Assembly (NCBI GenBank): GCA_029961685.1
Contig: JARWKL010000010.1
Coordinates: 25,208,067 to 25,272,066 of the forward strand
Length of the DNA stretch: 64,000 nt
Reading direction: 5' to 3'
Source of the DNA: Aristolochia californica
Lineage: Eukaryota > Streptophyta > Magnoliopsida > Piperales > Aristolochiaceae
In this document: in pieces, positions 1-9,370 of the stretch
How positions within the stretch are numbered: the first letter of the stretch is position 1
Layout of the letters: each line of letters starts with the position of its first letter
The notes under the pieces: generated by a model
The model's input: only the letters and a program-made list of their open reading frames with translations
Told to the model about the DNA's origin: nothing
Databases searched by the model: none
Position numbers and translations under genes: made by a program

Positions 1-477
1 CAAAGAGAGGGAGAGATTAACTCAAGAAGGAGATGTGTAACTTCATTAATTCCGTATTACAACACCTCTATTCATAGTAGAGGAAGAGATAGAGTCCTTA
101 TACAATTAGCCTTTCAATCTTCTATTTACATTCCAACTCTAACTCTCTACGATAAGTTTATTCAAAACAATCTACTGGAAGACTAATATGAGTTGAACTA
201 GAACTCTTTCTTCAATCACGTGAATATAAGGGAGGAGGCCAGCTCATGGCCTTATCCTTGTGGGTCCCTCATGATCTTCCAGCTTATCTTGATAAGGTTG
301 CCAGGTCGTGGGATATTTTTGGGTCCCACTTGATCTTCAAGTCTTCCAACTCATTTCAGCTTGTGCTTCTTAACTCCTTAACTCGTGCTAGCTTGGGTGA
401 AGACTCTTCTTGGTGTCCCACATCCTCATGGTGGGTCCAACCAGATCGAGCACCATGGTGTGTCCCACATTTTAACA
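1..477 (-). repeat. Copia LTR (Cop2 type), cut by the window edge
   Basis: Read on the minus strand this begins TGTTAAAATGTGGGAC, matching the LTR starts at 33503, 38581 and 39655 (TGTTACAATGTGGGAC). The block near 45-180 is the reverse complement of the R/U5 part of those LTRs. Sequence above 478 belongs to a different copia (Cop1), so this is either the 5' LTR of a minus-strand element lying outside the window or a solo LTR. The window edge prevents a choice. Confidence 0.8.
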
Positions 478-480
478 AAT

Positions 481-976
481 AAGTAGCGGTGCTAATACCC
501 TTAGACCAGTTTTGGCAATCCCGCATGCGATTTCATGCTCCTTGTACTCTCGTCCAAAGTCCTATTCATCCTTTCAGCCACACTATTCTGTTGAGTTTTT
601 CCGAGAATGGTCTTCTTCATCTTCATTCCATTATCAATACAGTACCACTTCAAATCATCATCTATGTATCCCCATTATCTGACTGCAAACACTTCACCTT
701 CAAATCTGTCTCATTCTCAACTATTGCTCTCCATCTCTTGAATGTATCAAAAACATCAGATTTCTTTTTCAGGAAATAAACCCATACCTTTCAGCTTGCA
801 TATTCAATAAATATCACATAGTAATTTGAACCACCAAGGGAGGTAATAGTTGAAGGCTACCACACATCAGACTGAACCAACTCCAATTTTGATGCCTTTT
901 GCGCCTTTCCAACCTTAGAAAAGCTAACCCGTTTTTACTTGCAAAAAATACAGCCTTCACACAAACTATTGTTTAT
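481..976 (-). pseudogene. Cop1 integrase core fragment
   Basis: The minus strand encodes the start of a copia integrase. From high to low coordinate one reads a CEGCIFCK zinc-binding tail, SDVW, a stretch like YYVIFIEY, then KVKCLQSDNGDT with the second catalytic Asp, and QQNSVAERMNRT with the catalytic Glu. Stops interrupt it, for example after CIFCK and after LQSDNGDT. It ends abruptly at the LTR at 477. The function would be DNA strand transfer of retroelement cDNA; this copy cannot encode it. Confidence 0.8.
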
Positions 977-982
977 AGTTTT

Positions 983-1353
983 TGTTCAATTTTTAGAAAA
1001 GTGAAATACTTCATTGACATCAATAACTTGTTGTAATCAGAGTACATGAACCTCTATAATAGAGGAAGGTAGTAGAGTCCAATTACAATAAAACTACCCT
1101 TGTCCTAATTACACCCAAACTCTAACACTTAAAGATAAGTCCTAACATAATTAAATAACTCAATATAGATAAAAGACAAACATAACTCAAACTAAAACTC
1201 TTCTTTGACATGACCATAAGATAAGATACTTTTGTGAGTCCTTCTTGATCTTCTAACTGATGTGATAATCATTGTGGGTCCTACTTCTTATGGGCTTGGG
1301 CCCATCTTGTGGGCCTTCATTGGTCGTATGGTCTTGGGCCCTATCTTCCAACA
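983..1353 (-). repeat. N1 3' LTR
   Basis: Reads from TGTTGGAAGATAGGGCC to TTGAACA on the minus strand. It matches 3257-3698 over most of its length. The purine tract GGGGGGGGGAG lies immediately upstream in the minus-strand sense, as expected for a 3' LTR. Confidence 0.85.
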
Positions 1354-1359
1354 CTCCCC

Positions 1360-1450
1360 CCCCAAGCTGGGGGTGAGAGAACAACATAAACTCCCAACTT
1401 GCTACAAATGATGTATAGAATATTTTATTATAAAATGGCACATCTTTCAA
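1360..1450 (-). pseudogene. Copia pol C-terminal remnant in N1
   Basis: The minus strand reads a short stretch ending SKLGVYVVLSPPAWGG just before the purine tract. That is the usual end of copia pol next to the PPT. It shows that N1 derives from a coding copia that kept only its last codons. Confidence 0.7.
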
Positions 1451-2389
1451 TATGCCTTCGTCTTCCAACATTCCCTCTCATGCAGTTGCATCCTTCCATG
1501 AGGCCCTATGGCATAATACAAGTGAGAGTAAAAATCACTCCTAGCCGGTAAGTCTTTGCTCCATACTCCAATCCTAATGTTGGATGTAGGGCACACTCCA
1601 TCTTCTATGGGAAGTGTGTCTATCATTATTGCTCTGAAGTGTCCACCACTGTGTCCCTCCACAGGACAACGACTCTCAAGTGGTAGGAGTCATAAAAGCC
1701 ATTACAGGGGGATAACATATAAGTACCTCCGTCATGGTTTCTCAACCGTGATATTTATTTATGGGTTAAAATAAATGATGATTTTAGGGCACCTCTTCTT
1801 CAATAATAATGTCCCCAAAGAGACATGATAGTAGTGATTTTTTTTTACAGGGCCTAGATAGGGTATCCTTCATCATGGTTTCCCAACCGTGATATTTTTG
1901 ACGGAGTAAAATAAATGATGATATGAGGGCACCTCTTCTTCAATAATAATGTGCCCACAGAGTCATAAAAGTAGCAGCTGTATATAACATGACCATCTTC
2001 CAACACATATAACACGAACCAAATAATAAACTTTGTAAAAGAACCCATGAAATAATAAGATATAAAAATTTCTTCTTAGATGCACAAGCATCATCTTTTG
2101 TACTCCCCCTTTCATATTTTGGTCACATAAACTTATTCACAACATATGAAATAAAATACCTCTTTCTTGTACTTCTTGTACTTCTCCCCCTCAAGCTGGG
2201 AGGTAATGTCAGTGATCCCAGAATGAACCAAATATCATAGATGTAGCCATAAACCCAAATAACAGAGATGTATAAATAAACCCTCAAACCATGGAGAAGT
2301 GAGATATTTTCTGATATATACTCTCAAAAAGTGACGCAAAACAATGGGCATAAATTTGGATTTTTCAATACTGTAGAATACCAGCATGA

Positions 2390-3130
2390 CTTCTTCCAAT
2401 GCGAATATATCTTTAAATATAGATCAAATTGACATAAAAGTTTCTCCTTCTGAAAGTATACTTAAATAAATTTCATCCAATTATAACTTAACTTCATAAA
2501 ATATAACTATCAGAAGATAAATAATCTGATATATTTCGGTCTCTGTCATCTGGCAGAAGTAAGTTCTGTTTCTCCTATTTTTCCAGAATGACCATTGAAT
2601 CTTCCAAGATCAATATCTCCTTATAAAAACATCGTACCGAGAATTTGTTGAATAGGTAAGAAAATATAATTACGTATCTTTCTTTTGGTATATAATTATC
2701 CATATAAACTCTCTTTCTTTATAACATAAAATACCTGAAAATTTGAAGTTTTCTGTTGCCACCCGAACCTCTTTTTCCATCTGACCTTTGCTGCTTCAAA
2801 TATCGATTTCTCTTTGTATATAACTCAGATAAAAAATTAGTTGAATATGTAAAAGAATAGACTTATAGATATTTATTTTGATACATATTTCTCCATATAA
2901 AGACTAGTTCTTGATAGCAAAAAATACCTCAGTATCTGAAGATTGCTACTGCTGATCGAACTTTGTTTTTTGTAATCTACCCTTTGCTCATTCAAATATC
3001 GATATCTCTTTGTAGATTACTATGATTGGAACAAATAGGTTTTATTTTGAAATTAGACTCAACTATCTTTCTGTCAATATATAATTTTCAATATAAAAAA
3101 CTACGTATAGAGGAAAAAAATGCAAAGCAA
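2390..3130 (-). repeat. Degenerate tandem repeats of about 195 bp inside N1
   Basis: Three clear and possibly four imperfect copies share phrases such as TTCAAATATCGATTTCTCTTTG, TATATAATT.TCCATATAAA and AAAATACCT, spaced near 195 bp (starts close to 2590, 2785 and 2980, with a weaker one near 2400). They lie between the 5' LTR and the pol remnant. No coding capacity is visible. Confidence 0.55.
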
Positions 3131-3256
3131 ACTATGGATGTAGGGACCGATAAAAAATAACTACGAACCTAGACTTAGGGTTTTGGGTTTAGAGAAAATG
3201 ATCACATTACCTCTGTGAGTTGACCAAGTCAACTCAAAGAACTTGCTTTGATACCA

Positions 3257-3698
3257 TGTTGAATTTATGGAAAAGTGAAATACTTCATTGACATCAATAA
3301 CTTGTTGTAATTAGAGTACATGAACCTCTATTTATAATAGAGGAAGGTAGTAGAGTCCAATTACAATAAAACTACCCTTGTCCCAGTTACACCCAAACTC
3401 TAACACTTAAAGATAAGTCTTAACATAATTAAATAACTCAATATAGATAAAATAAAATCATAACTCAAAATAAAACTCTTCTTTGACGTGACCATAAGAT
3501 AAGATACTTTTGTGCGTCCTTCTTTATCTTCCAACTAATGTGATAAGGATGCCAACTCATGGTAATCATTGTGGGTCCTACTTCTTATGGGCTTGGGCCC
3601 ATCTTGTGGGCCTTCCTTGGTCTTGTGTCCCATCTTATAATAATCTTAGATATGTGGGCCTTCCTTGGTCATATGGTCTTGGGCCCTATCTTCCAACA
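3257..3698 (-). repeat. N1 5' LTR
   Basis: Minus-strand LTR bounded by the PBS at 3242-3256 and the TSD GTTTT at 3699-3703. It contains repeats of a GGGCCCA/AGCCCAT-type motif near its start, shared with the N2-N4 LTRs. Confidence 0.85.
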
Positions 3699-3703
3699 GT
3701 TTT

Positions 3704-4976
3704 CAACCTTCGTAGCTTCCCTTTGGACTGAAGAACTTCCATTCCCTTCTCACTCATGTGACCGAGCCTATAATGCCACAAATTAGAATCAGTAACAACA
3801 TCATGAATTGAAAGCGTGTCTATGCAACTGGAAGTAATGTAAAGAGTTCTAGTTTTAACTCCTCGTGCAACAACCATGGCTTTCTTAGTGACTTTCTAGG
3901 AATCACCATTAAAAGTCTCATTATGACCTTCATCATCAAGTTGCCTTACTGAGATCAGATTACGCATCAATTTTGGTACATGTCTCACCTTGTGAATTTT
4001 CTACACTGACCCATTTGACATCCTCGAACTGACATCACCAATACCGACAATATCCAAAGGTTCTCCATCAGCAACATACAACTTCTCGTGATATCCAACG
4101 ATATAGTTCTCCATCATCTTGCGATGCACTGTGATTTGAAAAGAAGTTCATAAATCTGACACCCAAGAGTCAATAGGACTATCGACTGACAAAAGTAAAG
4201 CATCTTGTAATTCTTCAGTCACCACATTTGCAGCATCATTTTTCTTTTCATTATTCTTTGGTGCTTTGCAGTTCTTCTTTATGTGCCAAGACTTGCCACA
4301 ATTCTAGCACTCCACATTCTATCCGAACTTTGACTTGCTTCTTCTATTCCTTGACTTCCCTCTACTATTGCATCCTTATTGGAATTTCTCTCGAAGTTCC
4401 TGCCCCTAGTATCAACATTTAGGGAAGAATTAGCTATCGATGAATTTATGATGTCCTTTCTAAGAACTTCCTCTGCAAGAACGGTATCCCAAACATCATT
4501 AAAGATCAACTTCCCATTGCATACAGAGTTACTGACCGTAGCTCTCCAAAAGAATTAAGGCACAAATTCATCATCAAATTTAATCTAAACGGAGGTCAAT
4601 TGATTGACAATCGTGCTAAACTCATTCAAATATGTTGCCATTGATGTATTTTCTGTCATCTTTGAATTGAAATTTTTTTTCATGAGATGTACCTTATTAT
4701 TTGCGGAAGGCTTCTAATACTCATCATCCCCACTATGGTTTTCTCTGACTCAATGTTATGAGTGATATTCTTCGGCAGAGTTAAATGGACTACTCCCAAC
4801 ACCTGTCTATCAAAGAGATTCTTCTCATCATCTTTCATACCTTCTGGTTTCATATCAAGAAGTGGCGAGTGTAGCTTTTTACTATATAGATAATCTTCGA
4901 TCTGCATCCTCCAGAACATAAAATCCATACCATCAAACTTGTTGATTTCAAGTGTTGATCCTTCTCCGTCAGCCAT
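3704..4976 (-). pseudogene. Cop1 gag, protease and GAG-pre-integrase region
   Basis: From the start at 4976, minus strand: copia Gag N-terminus (MADGEGSTLEINKFDG), then UBN2-like Gag text interrupted by stops, then a zinc-knuckle remnant near 4290 (C-x-N-C-G-K-S-W-H-I-K-K-N-C with a stop at x). A damaged protease start follows (DSWVSDL, where DSG is expected), then the pre-integrase motif LWHYRLGHMSEKGMEVL at about 3740-3815. Gag would package the RNA and protease would process the polyprotein. The reading frame is broken in several places. Confidence 0.8.
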
Positions 4977-4995
4977 TGCTCTCAATCACAAACCA

Positions 4996-5009
4996 AAGCT
5001 TTGATACCA
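4996..5009 (-). other. Cop1 primer binding site
   Basis: Minus strand TGGTATCAAAGCTT directly after the LTR end. It is complementary to the 3' end of initiator Met tRNA, with one change from the common TGGTATCAGAGC. Confidence 0.75.
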
Positions 5010-5011
5010 CT

Positions 5012-5372
5012 TGTTAGGAATTAGACGCCCTAATTCCAAACTAATGAGAGCAATAATAATAATCACGGAATAAGGGAAAACAAGAGCGAAGAAAAAACAC
5101 AAGATTTATATAGGTTCGCCTCAAGGTGAGACTACATCTTATCTTCCGCCGTTGTAGTAATCCACTACGAAGATGAAATAGTTTACAAGAGAAATCACAT
5201 AGACTCAATGTTTTTTTCTAACCTCTCACTGCTGCAACTGATGATCTTTCTTTGCGTGATAAAATCCTAATAACGCCGCCCAAAAATATAAAGAGAAAAT
5301 TAGGGCAACCGGATTACAAGCATAAAACCCCCAAACTACCCTTAATGAAATAACTGTCAATATACCCTAACA
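5012..5372 (-). repeat. Cop1 5' LTR
   Basis: Runs TGTTAGGGTATATTGACAG to CCTAACA on the minus strand, next to the PBS. Both ends carry TGTTAG/CTAACA-type termini. No second copy is in the window, since the 3' half of Cop1 is missing. Confidence 0.7.
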
Positions 5373-5572
5373 ACAACCCGTGTACCATCTCAGCATAAGG
5401 CATTAATTAAGCACCACAACTTAACATCCAAAACATGGCAGATTCATGCTATGAAGCATAATCAATTAACCCATTTGAACTGATCGATCAATACTGACCA
5501 AGCAAAGCAAATTCTAAGAAATTTCTATGCAAAAATGAAATTGAAGATGAAATGAACAAAAATACAAACCAA
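5373..5572. other. Unassigned AT-rich sequence
   Basis: About 200 bp between the Cop1 LTR and the next LTR-like block. I see no coding signal, PBS or repeat shared with the rest of the window. Confidence 0.4.
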
Positions 5573-5882
5573 TGTTACATGGTTTAGCCCTAAGAGCCTA
5601 ATCCATGGACAAAAAGAGAGAGGGAGAAATTTTATTGAATCAAAATGAATTTTTAAAATCAATACAAGCCTATTTATAGGCATAAGAGGGATTAATTATT
5701 TATGTAATTAAGAATTCGAATTTTCTTAATTTAATAAATAAAAAATAATCAAGATTTTCTCTTGATTTTAGGAAATCATGAAAAATCAATCTTTTGCTTG
5801 ATTTGTCATTTATTTTATAAATTATTATATAATTTAATTCTAATTTTTCAATTTCAAAATTAATTAAACTTCTCTCTTGACA
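5573..5882 (-). repeat. LTR-like relic with adjacent purine tract
   Basis: On the minus strand this starts TGTCAAGAGAGAAG, directly after a purine tract (CTTGAGGGGGAA, 5883-5893), and ends CCATGTAACA. The layout is that of a copia 3' LTR. No PBS or partner LTR was found, so it may be a solo or truncated element. An AT-rich open frame across it has no family resemblance. Confidence 0.5.
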
Positions 5883-5893
5883 TTCCCCCTCAA

Positions 5894-6792
5894 GTTGTAT
5901 CGACAGTAAGAGGAAATACAACTTGCTATCTTGTAGGCTAAAATCTTCATCTAGTGAAGAGAATTTTTTGTGTTTGGCGTCGTTGATGGTGTGATGAAGT
6001 GTCATATAGGATGGGAAAAATCTTGATGAGATGGTAATGGCTATGGATGGGGGCCATCTCACTACCACGTCTTATATCCATCCTGTAAAAAAAAATATTC
6101 AAGCAAATAAAGTGATAAAAATGAGATGAAATAGCGGTAGATGCTGTATGAAAAATATAATAATATGATATTTGAAATTGATTTAGGATATGTTATTGTA
6201 TCTGTCACACAACCCCTATTCCTAATACCACAAAGAAATATCTCCCTATTGATTCAATAAATAAATTGATTCTCGATTCTTCCCCCTTTTAAAAATAAGA
6301 AATAATGGATTTTTTAGAAAATAATGGTGAAAATTTCATAAAAAGTGAATGAAAAATGAGGGATATATGAGAGTTTTTTGTTTAAACCAAAATTTGACCG
6401 ATTTAGGTTAAAATTTTGAGAAAACTAGACCAAAAATAGTAAACAAATAGTGGAATGGGTCAGATCTTATATTCGATATGCAAGTCGGATAAACGCGTTG
6501 GATCCGAATATGAGAAGTGGAATGTGATGAGGATATTGAAGCAGAGTGGTATGTTTATGCGGATTCTCTATTGGTTTCCCAACTCAAATCCAAAATTGTG
6601 CATCAGATTGAGCAACTGATCCTCCATTCGGAACCAAACCTGCATGTTGGATAGACACGGGTTAAGCGTTGCAGACTAGGTACCATCAAATTGGGTCTAT
6701 GCATGGTTCTTGCCTCAGATCCAATTTATGAAAGCAGATGTGAAAGCCAACATGCCCATTAGGCGAGCCACACTAGCTCTTCGTCTTCCTCT
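5894..6792. other. Unassigned intergenic or degraded repeat sequence
   Basis: The first 200 bp may be the internal 3' end of the relic LTR at 5573-5882. The rest contains no recognisable domain, LTR end or RNA gene. Confidence 0.35.
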
Positions 6793-6960
6793 TGTCAGAG
6801 CTGGGTGGTTCCGTCCACCACTGATGGGTTAGGTAATTGAATTTTTACACTTAACAGATCGGTCTTTTGGGTTGTATTGGCTAGGGGTTTGACATGGTAT
6901 CAAAGCTGGGCACCACATTCCACGTTCGAATCCCGACGGAAGCGGTAGGGAAGGGATTGT
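6793..6960 (+). mobile_element. Truncated TRIM copy (T5)
   Basis: LTR 6793-6894 runs TGTCAGAGCTGGGTGG to GGGGTTTGACA. It is followed directly by a PBS-like TGGTATCAAAGCTGGG and an internal stretch with GTTCGAATCC (6923-6932). The second LTR is absent. It closely resembles the T4 TRIM at 53456-53977 in the opposite orientation. Confidence 0.65.
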
Positions 6961-6964
6961 TAAT

Positions 6965-7580
6965 TTTTATCTGGATGGATTATTATTTTTGAAGAATTGA
7001 CAGATTATTCCTTGGTCAGAATATTATTAGGTACAAATATGTGCATTGGATTATTTCATGGGCTATTTTACAACAATTATTTTGGATCGTGTTAAATGGG
7101 CCCAAGCCCATTTCAGCGGCTGCTATTGTGTCTCTTTTTATGAGATATTATTATTGAAGAAGAGGTAGCCTCATACCATTATTTATTTATGTCCCCATAA
7201 AAAATATCAAAAAACATTTGTGGTTGGGAGTCCTTGACGGAGAAACTTCATCCCCGTCAAAAATATCAAAAATATTGTTGGTTGGGAGTCCATGATGGAG
7301 GAACTTCATCCCAGTCAAAAATATCAAAATTATTTGTGGTTGGGAGTCTATGACGGAGGAACTTCATCCTCGTCAAAAATATCAAAATTATTTGTGGTTA
7401 GAAATCAATGACAGAGGAACTTCATCCTCGTCAAAAATATCAAAATTATTTGTGGTTGGGAATTCATGATGGAGGAACTTCATCCCCATAAAAAATATCA
7501 AAAATATTTGTGGTTGGAAGTCCATGATGGATGAACTTCATCCCCGTAAAAAATATAAAAAATATTTGTGGCTGGAAGTC
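6965..7580 (+). repeat. N-family internal fragment with 58-bp minisatellite
   Basis: 6965-7190 matches 49061-49300, with shared phrases such as AACAAATATGTGCATT and AATGGGCCCAAGCCCATTTC. From about 7195, roughly 6.5 imperfect 58-bp units follow (AAAAATATC..TTTGTGGTTGGGAGTCCATGACGG..). N1 carries a related short block near 1735-1960 in reverse, which places this in the N-family internal region. G1a begins at 7581 in mid-unit. Confidence 0.7.
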
Positions 7581-8333
7581 TGTTATGGACTCCATAGTAT
7601 CTCTGGTAATAAATAGATGTAGGAATTAATTTATGTAATTTCTTTTTAGGTGTTATGTTGGTTTAATTGTAATTCTCGTGAACCTTGTGCCCCTCGATTT
7701 GGGCTGGTTATTTGCGTCCCTAATCCTCTTTATATGGGATAAGGGGCTTGAATGAAAAGGCAAGCATTGAAATAAAAAATAGATTAGATGTCGGATTCTC
7801 CCTTTGTGAGGTCCAAGGTCGAGCCTCCTTTAAGGCTCCATTCTTTCCCCAATCATTGCACGCACTAAGCTGTTAAGCACCTAGCCAATACTACCCAAAA
7901 GACCGGCCTGTTAGGAGTGGAAGACATAGGTACTTAACCCAAGACCATAATATCACACCCCACCTTCGAGAGCCAACGACCACGGCAGCGCAATGACACT
8001 AGCCCAACCCGGTGGCCTACTCTAGCGGTGGCCTACTCCTAGTGCCCCTTTGCAGTTCTCCAGGTCGCCCCTTTCGAATCTACCAGTAATTTTAATCCAG
8101 CCTTTACGCGTCCCGGGACTCGAACTCGCGACGTGGGAGCCCACTCTGATACCAAATGTTAAGCACCTAGCCAATACTACCCAAAAGACCAGCCTGTTAG
8201 GAGCGGAAGACATAGGTACTTAACCCAGGACCATAACATAAGCATAGAAAGCTCACCTCTTCGTCGACGAAAAATGTTCAGGAAAGAGGAGAAAGAAGGG
8301 TGATGAGATCCCTGGCAAGGGCAGATCCTAACA
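7581..8333 (+). repeat. G1a 5' LTR, interrupted by TRIM T1
   Basis: Runs TGTTATGGACTCC to GATCCTAACA, with the PBS TCTTGGTATCAGATAAG from 8334. TRIM T1 plus one TSD copy lies at 7871-8243. The intact LTR would be about 380 bp, near the size of the G3 LTRs (373 and 374 bp), and the first 20 bp agree with them. Confidence 0.8.
7871..8238 (-). mobile_element. TRIM T1 (82-bp LTRs), complete with TSD
   Basis: Two 82-bp direct repeats (7871-7952 and 8157-8238) flank about 200 bp and are bounded by the 5-bp duplication TAAGC (7866-7870 and 8239-8243). On the minus strand the LTR runs TGTTATGGTCCTGGG to GGTGCTTAACA, followed by the PBS TTTGGTATCAGAGTGGG. There is no coding capacity. A tRNA B-box-like GTTCGAGTCC lies just past the PBS (8116-8125). 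T3 at 38103 is a second copy. Confidence 0.9.
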
Positions 8334-9370
8334 TCTTGGTATCAGATAAGACCACCCTTGGGTATTCTCCTCTTCCCAGAGTGATTTACGTCAATTCATG
8401 GACGAATTGCAGCAGACAGTGGAGGAAAATAGAAATCGCACAGAGTCTGCAATTTCCGCCATGAGTGATACTCTGCAACACCTTCTCCGACATGTGGAGG
8501 AAGGCTTTGCTCAAGCCCCTACAATGCCAGGAAGTTCCACGCTTCCGGCTGAGCACCTCCCTCCCCAACCACCCCGAATTCCACCACACATGTGCCAACA
8601 ACCTCCCACAACCATGGGACCCCACGCACCAGGCCAAAATACGGTGCTCTGGTATGCCAAGTTTGACTTCCCTACCTATGACGGGTCTAAGGATCCCTTG
8701 ATCTGGTTACACCGCTATGACCAGTTCTCTTACAATCAAAGAACACATGCTGATGACCGGGTGCATTTAGCTGCCTTCCATATGCACGATGAAGTGCTCC
8801 TATGGTACCACCAATTTAATTCAAAGCATCATGTTCATGATTGGAATTTATTTAAAGAATATTGCATGTTGAGGTTTGGTCCTCCTACCCATAGCAAGCC
8901 TTTGGGGGATCTGGTGAATTTGAAACAGATTGGAACTATTGAATTTTATTAGAAACACTTTTAGGAATGCCTAGCCCGTGCCAGTTAGTTTGTGCCTCCA
9001 TCGCAGTATGTTAATCTATTTACTGTTGGGTTCACAGAGGCCTTGCGTCTAGAAGTAGAATTGGATGACCCTCAAGACCTGGCCCATGCTATGAACCTTT
9101 CCAGGACTATAGATGCCAAAAAACGTGTACTCAAGGAGTCTCTGGTCAGACGACCCTCTTGGCCAAGCAGGGCGCCCACCATTGCCCCATCATCCTATTC
9201 AGGGACTCCACGCTCTGGGCAAAATTCAGCACCACGTGCTAACAATTCTCCTTTTTACACCTCTAGCCCAATACATTCGTCGCCTGTCTAGACCTGAGAT
9301 GGAACAGTGATGAGCCAAGGGGTTGTGTTATAACTGTGATGAACAATATATCCAGGGTCACCAATGCAAA
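8334..9370 (+). pseudogene. G1a gag
   Basis: The Gag capsid region is readable from about 8398 (MDELQQTVEENRNRTES..). Typical chromovirus text follows: FPTYDGSKDPLIWLHRYDQF, LRFGPP, GDLVNLKQ. Stops appear near 8950, 8964 and 8986. The zinc knuckle is CYNCDEQYIQGHQC at about 9326-9367 (C-x2-C-x7-H-x-C). The codon where G2 and G3 have ATGGCTAG is CTGGCAAG here (8310), so the normal start is lost. Confidence 0.85.

Larger units (their letters stand above)
983..3698 (-). mobile_element. Non-coding copia-related LTR element N1, complete with TSD
   Basis: Two minus-strand LTRs (983-1353 and 3257-3698) flank a 1.9-kb internal region. The 5-bp target duplication GTTTT lies at 978-982 and 3699-3703. 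The PBS (TGGTATCAAAGCAAG on the minus strand) is at 3242-3256 and a purine tract is at 1354-1363. No gag or pol domain is present except a short copia pol tail at 1360-1450. The LTRs differ in length (371 and 442 bp) because of indels. It is a LARD-like non-autonomous member of the N family, inserted in Cop1. Confidence 0.85.
478..5372 (-). mobile_element. Ty1/copia element Cop1 (Tnt1-like), degraded, interrupted by N1
   Basis: Minus-strand order is 5' LTR (5012-5372), PBS, gag, protease region, GAG-pre-integrase and integrase. Reverse transcriptase, RNase H and the 3' LTR are absent because the frame stops at the Cop2 LTR at 477. N1 (983-3698) splits the pre-integrase/integrase boundary. Gag starts near 4976 with a copia-type opening (NKFDGMDFMFWRMQIEDYLY). 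Many stops and frameshifts show it is an old inactive copy. Confidence 0.85.

Noticed and set aside
5700..6068. A 122-codon minus-strand open frame
   Set aside because: Very AT-rich, spans an LTR-like relic and its purine tract, and shows no domain. It is probably chance.
7195..7580. Regular direct repeats that could suggest a CRISPR array
   Set aside because: Units are 58 bp, contiguous and without unique spacers, in a plant repeat. It is a minisatellite.
7871..8238. A SINE, because of the B-box-like GTTCGAGTCC
   Set aside because: The unit has two 82-bp LTR-like repeats with TG..CA ends, a PBS and a 5-bp TSD, and no A-rich tail. A TRIM explains it better.
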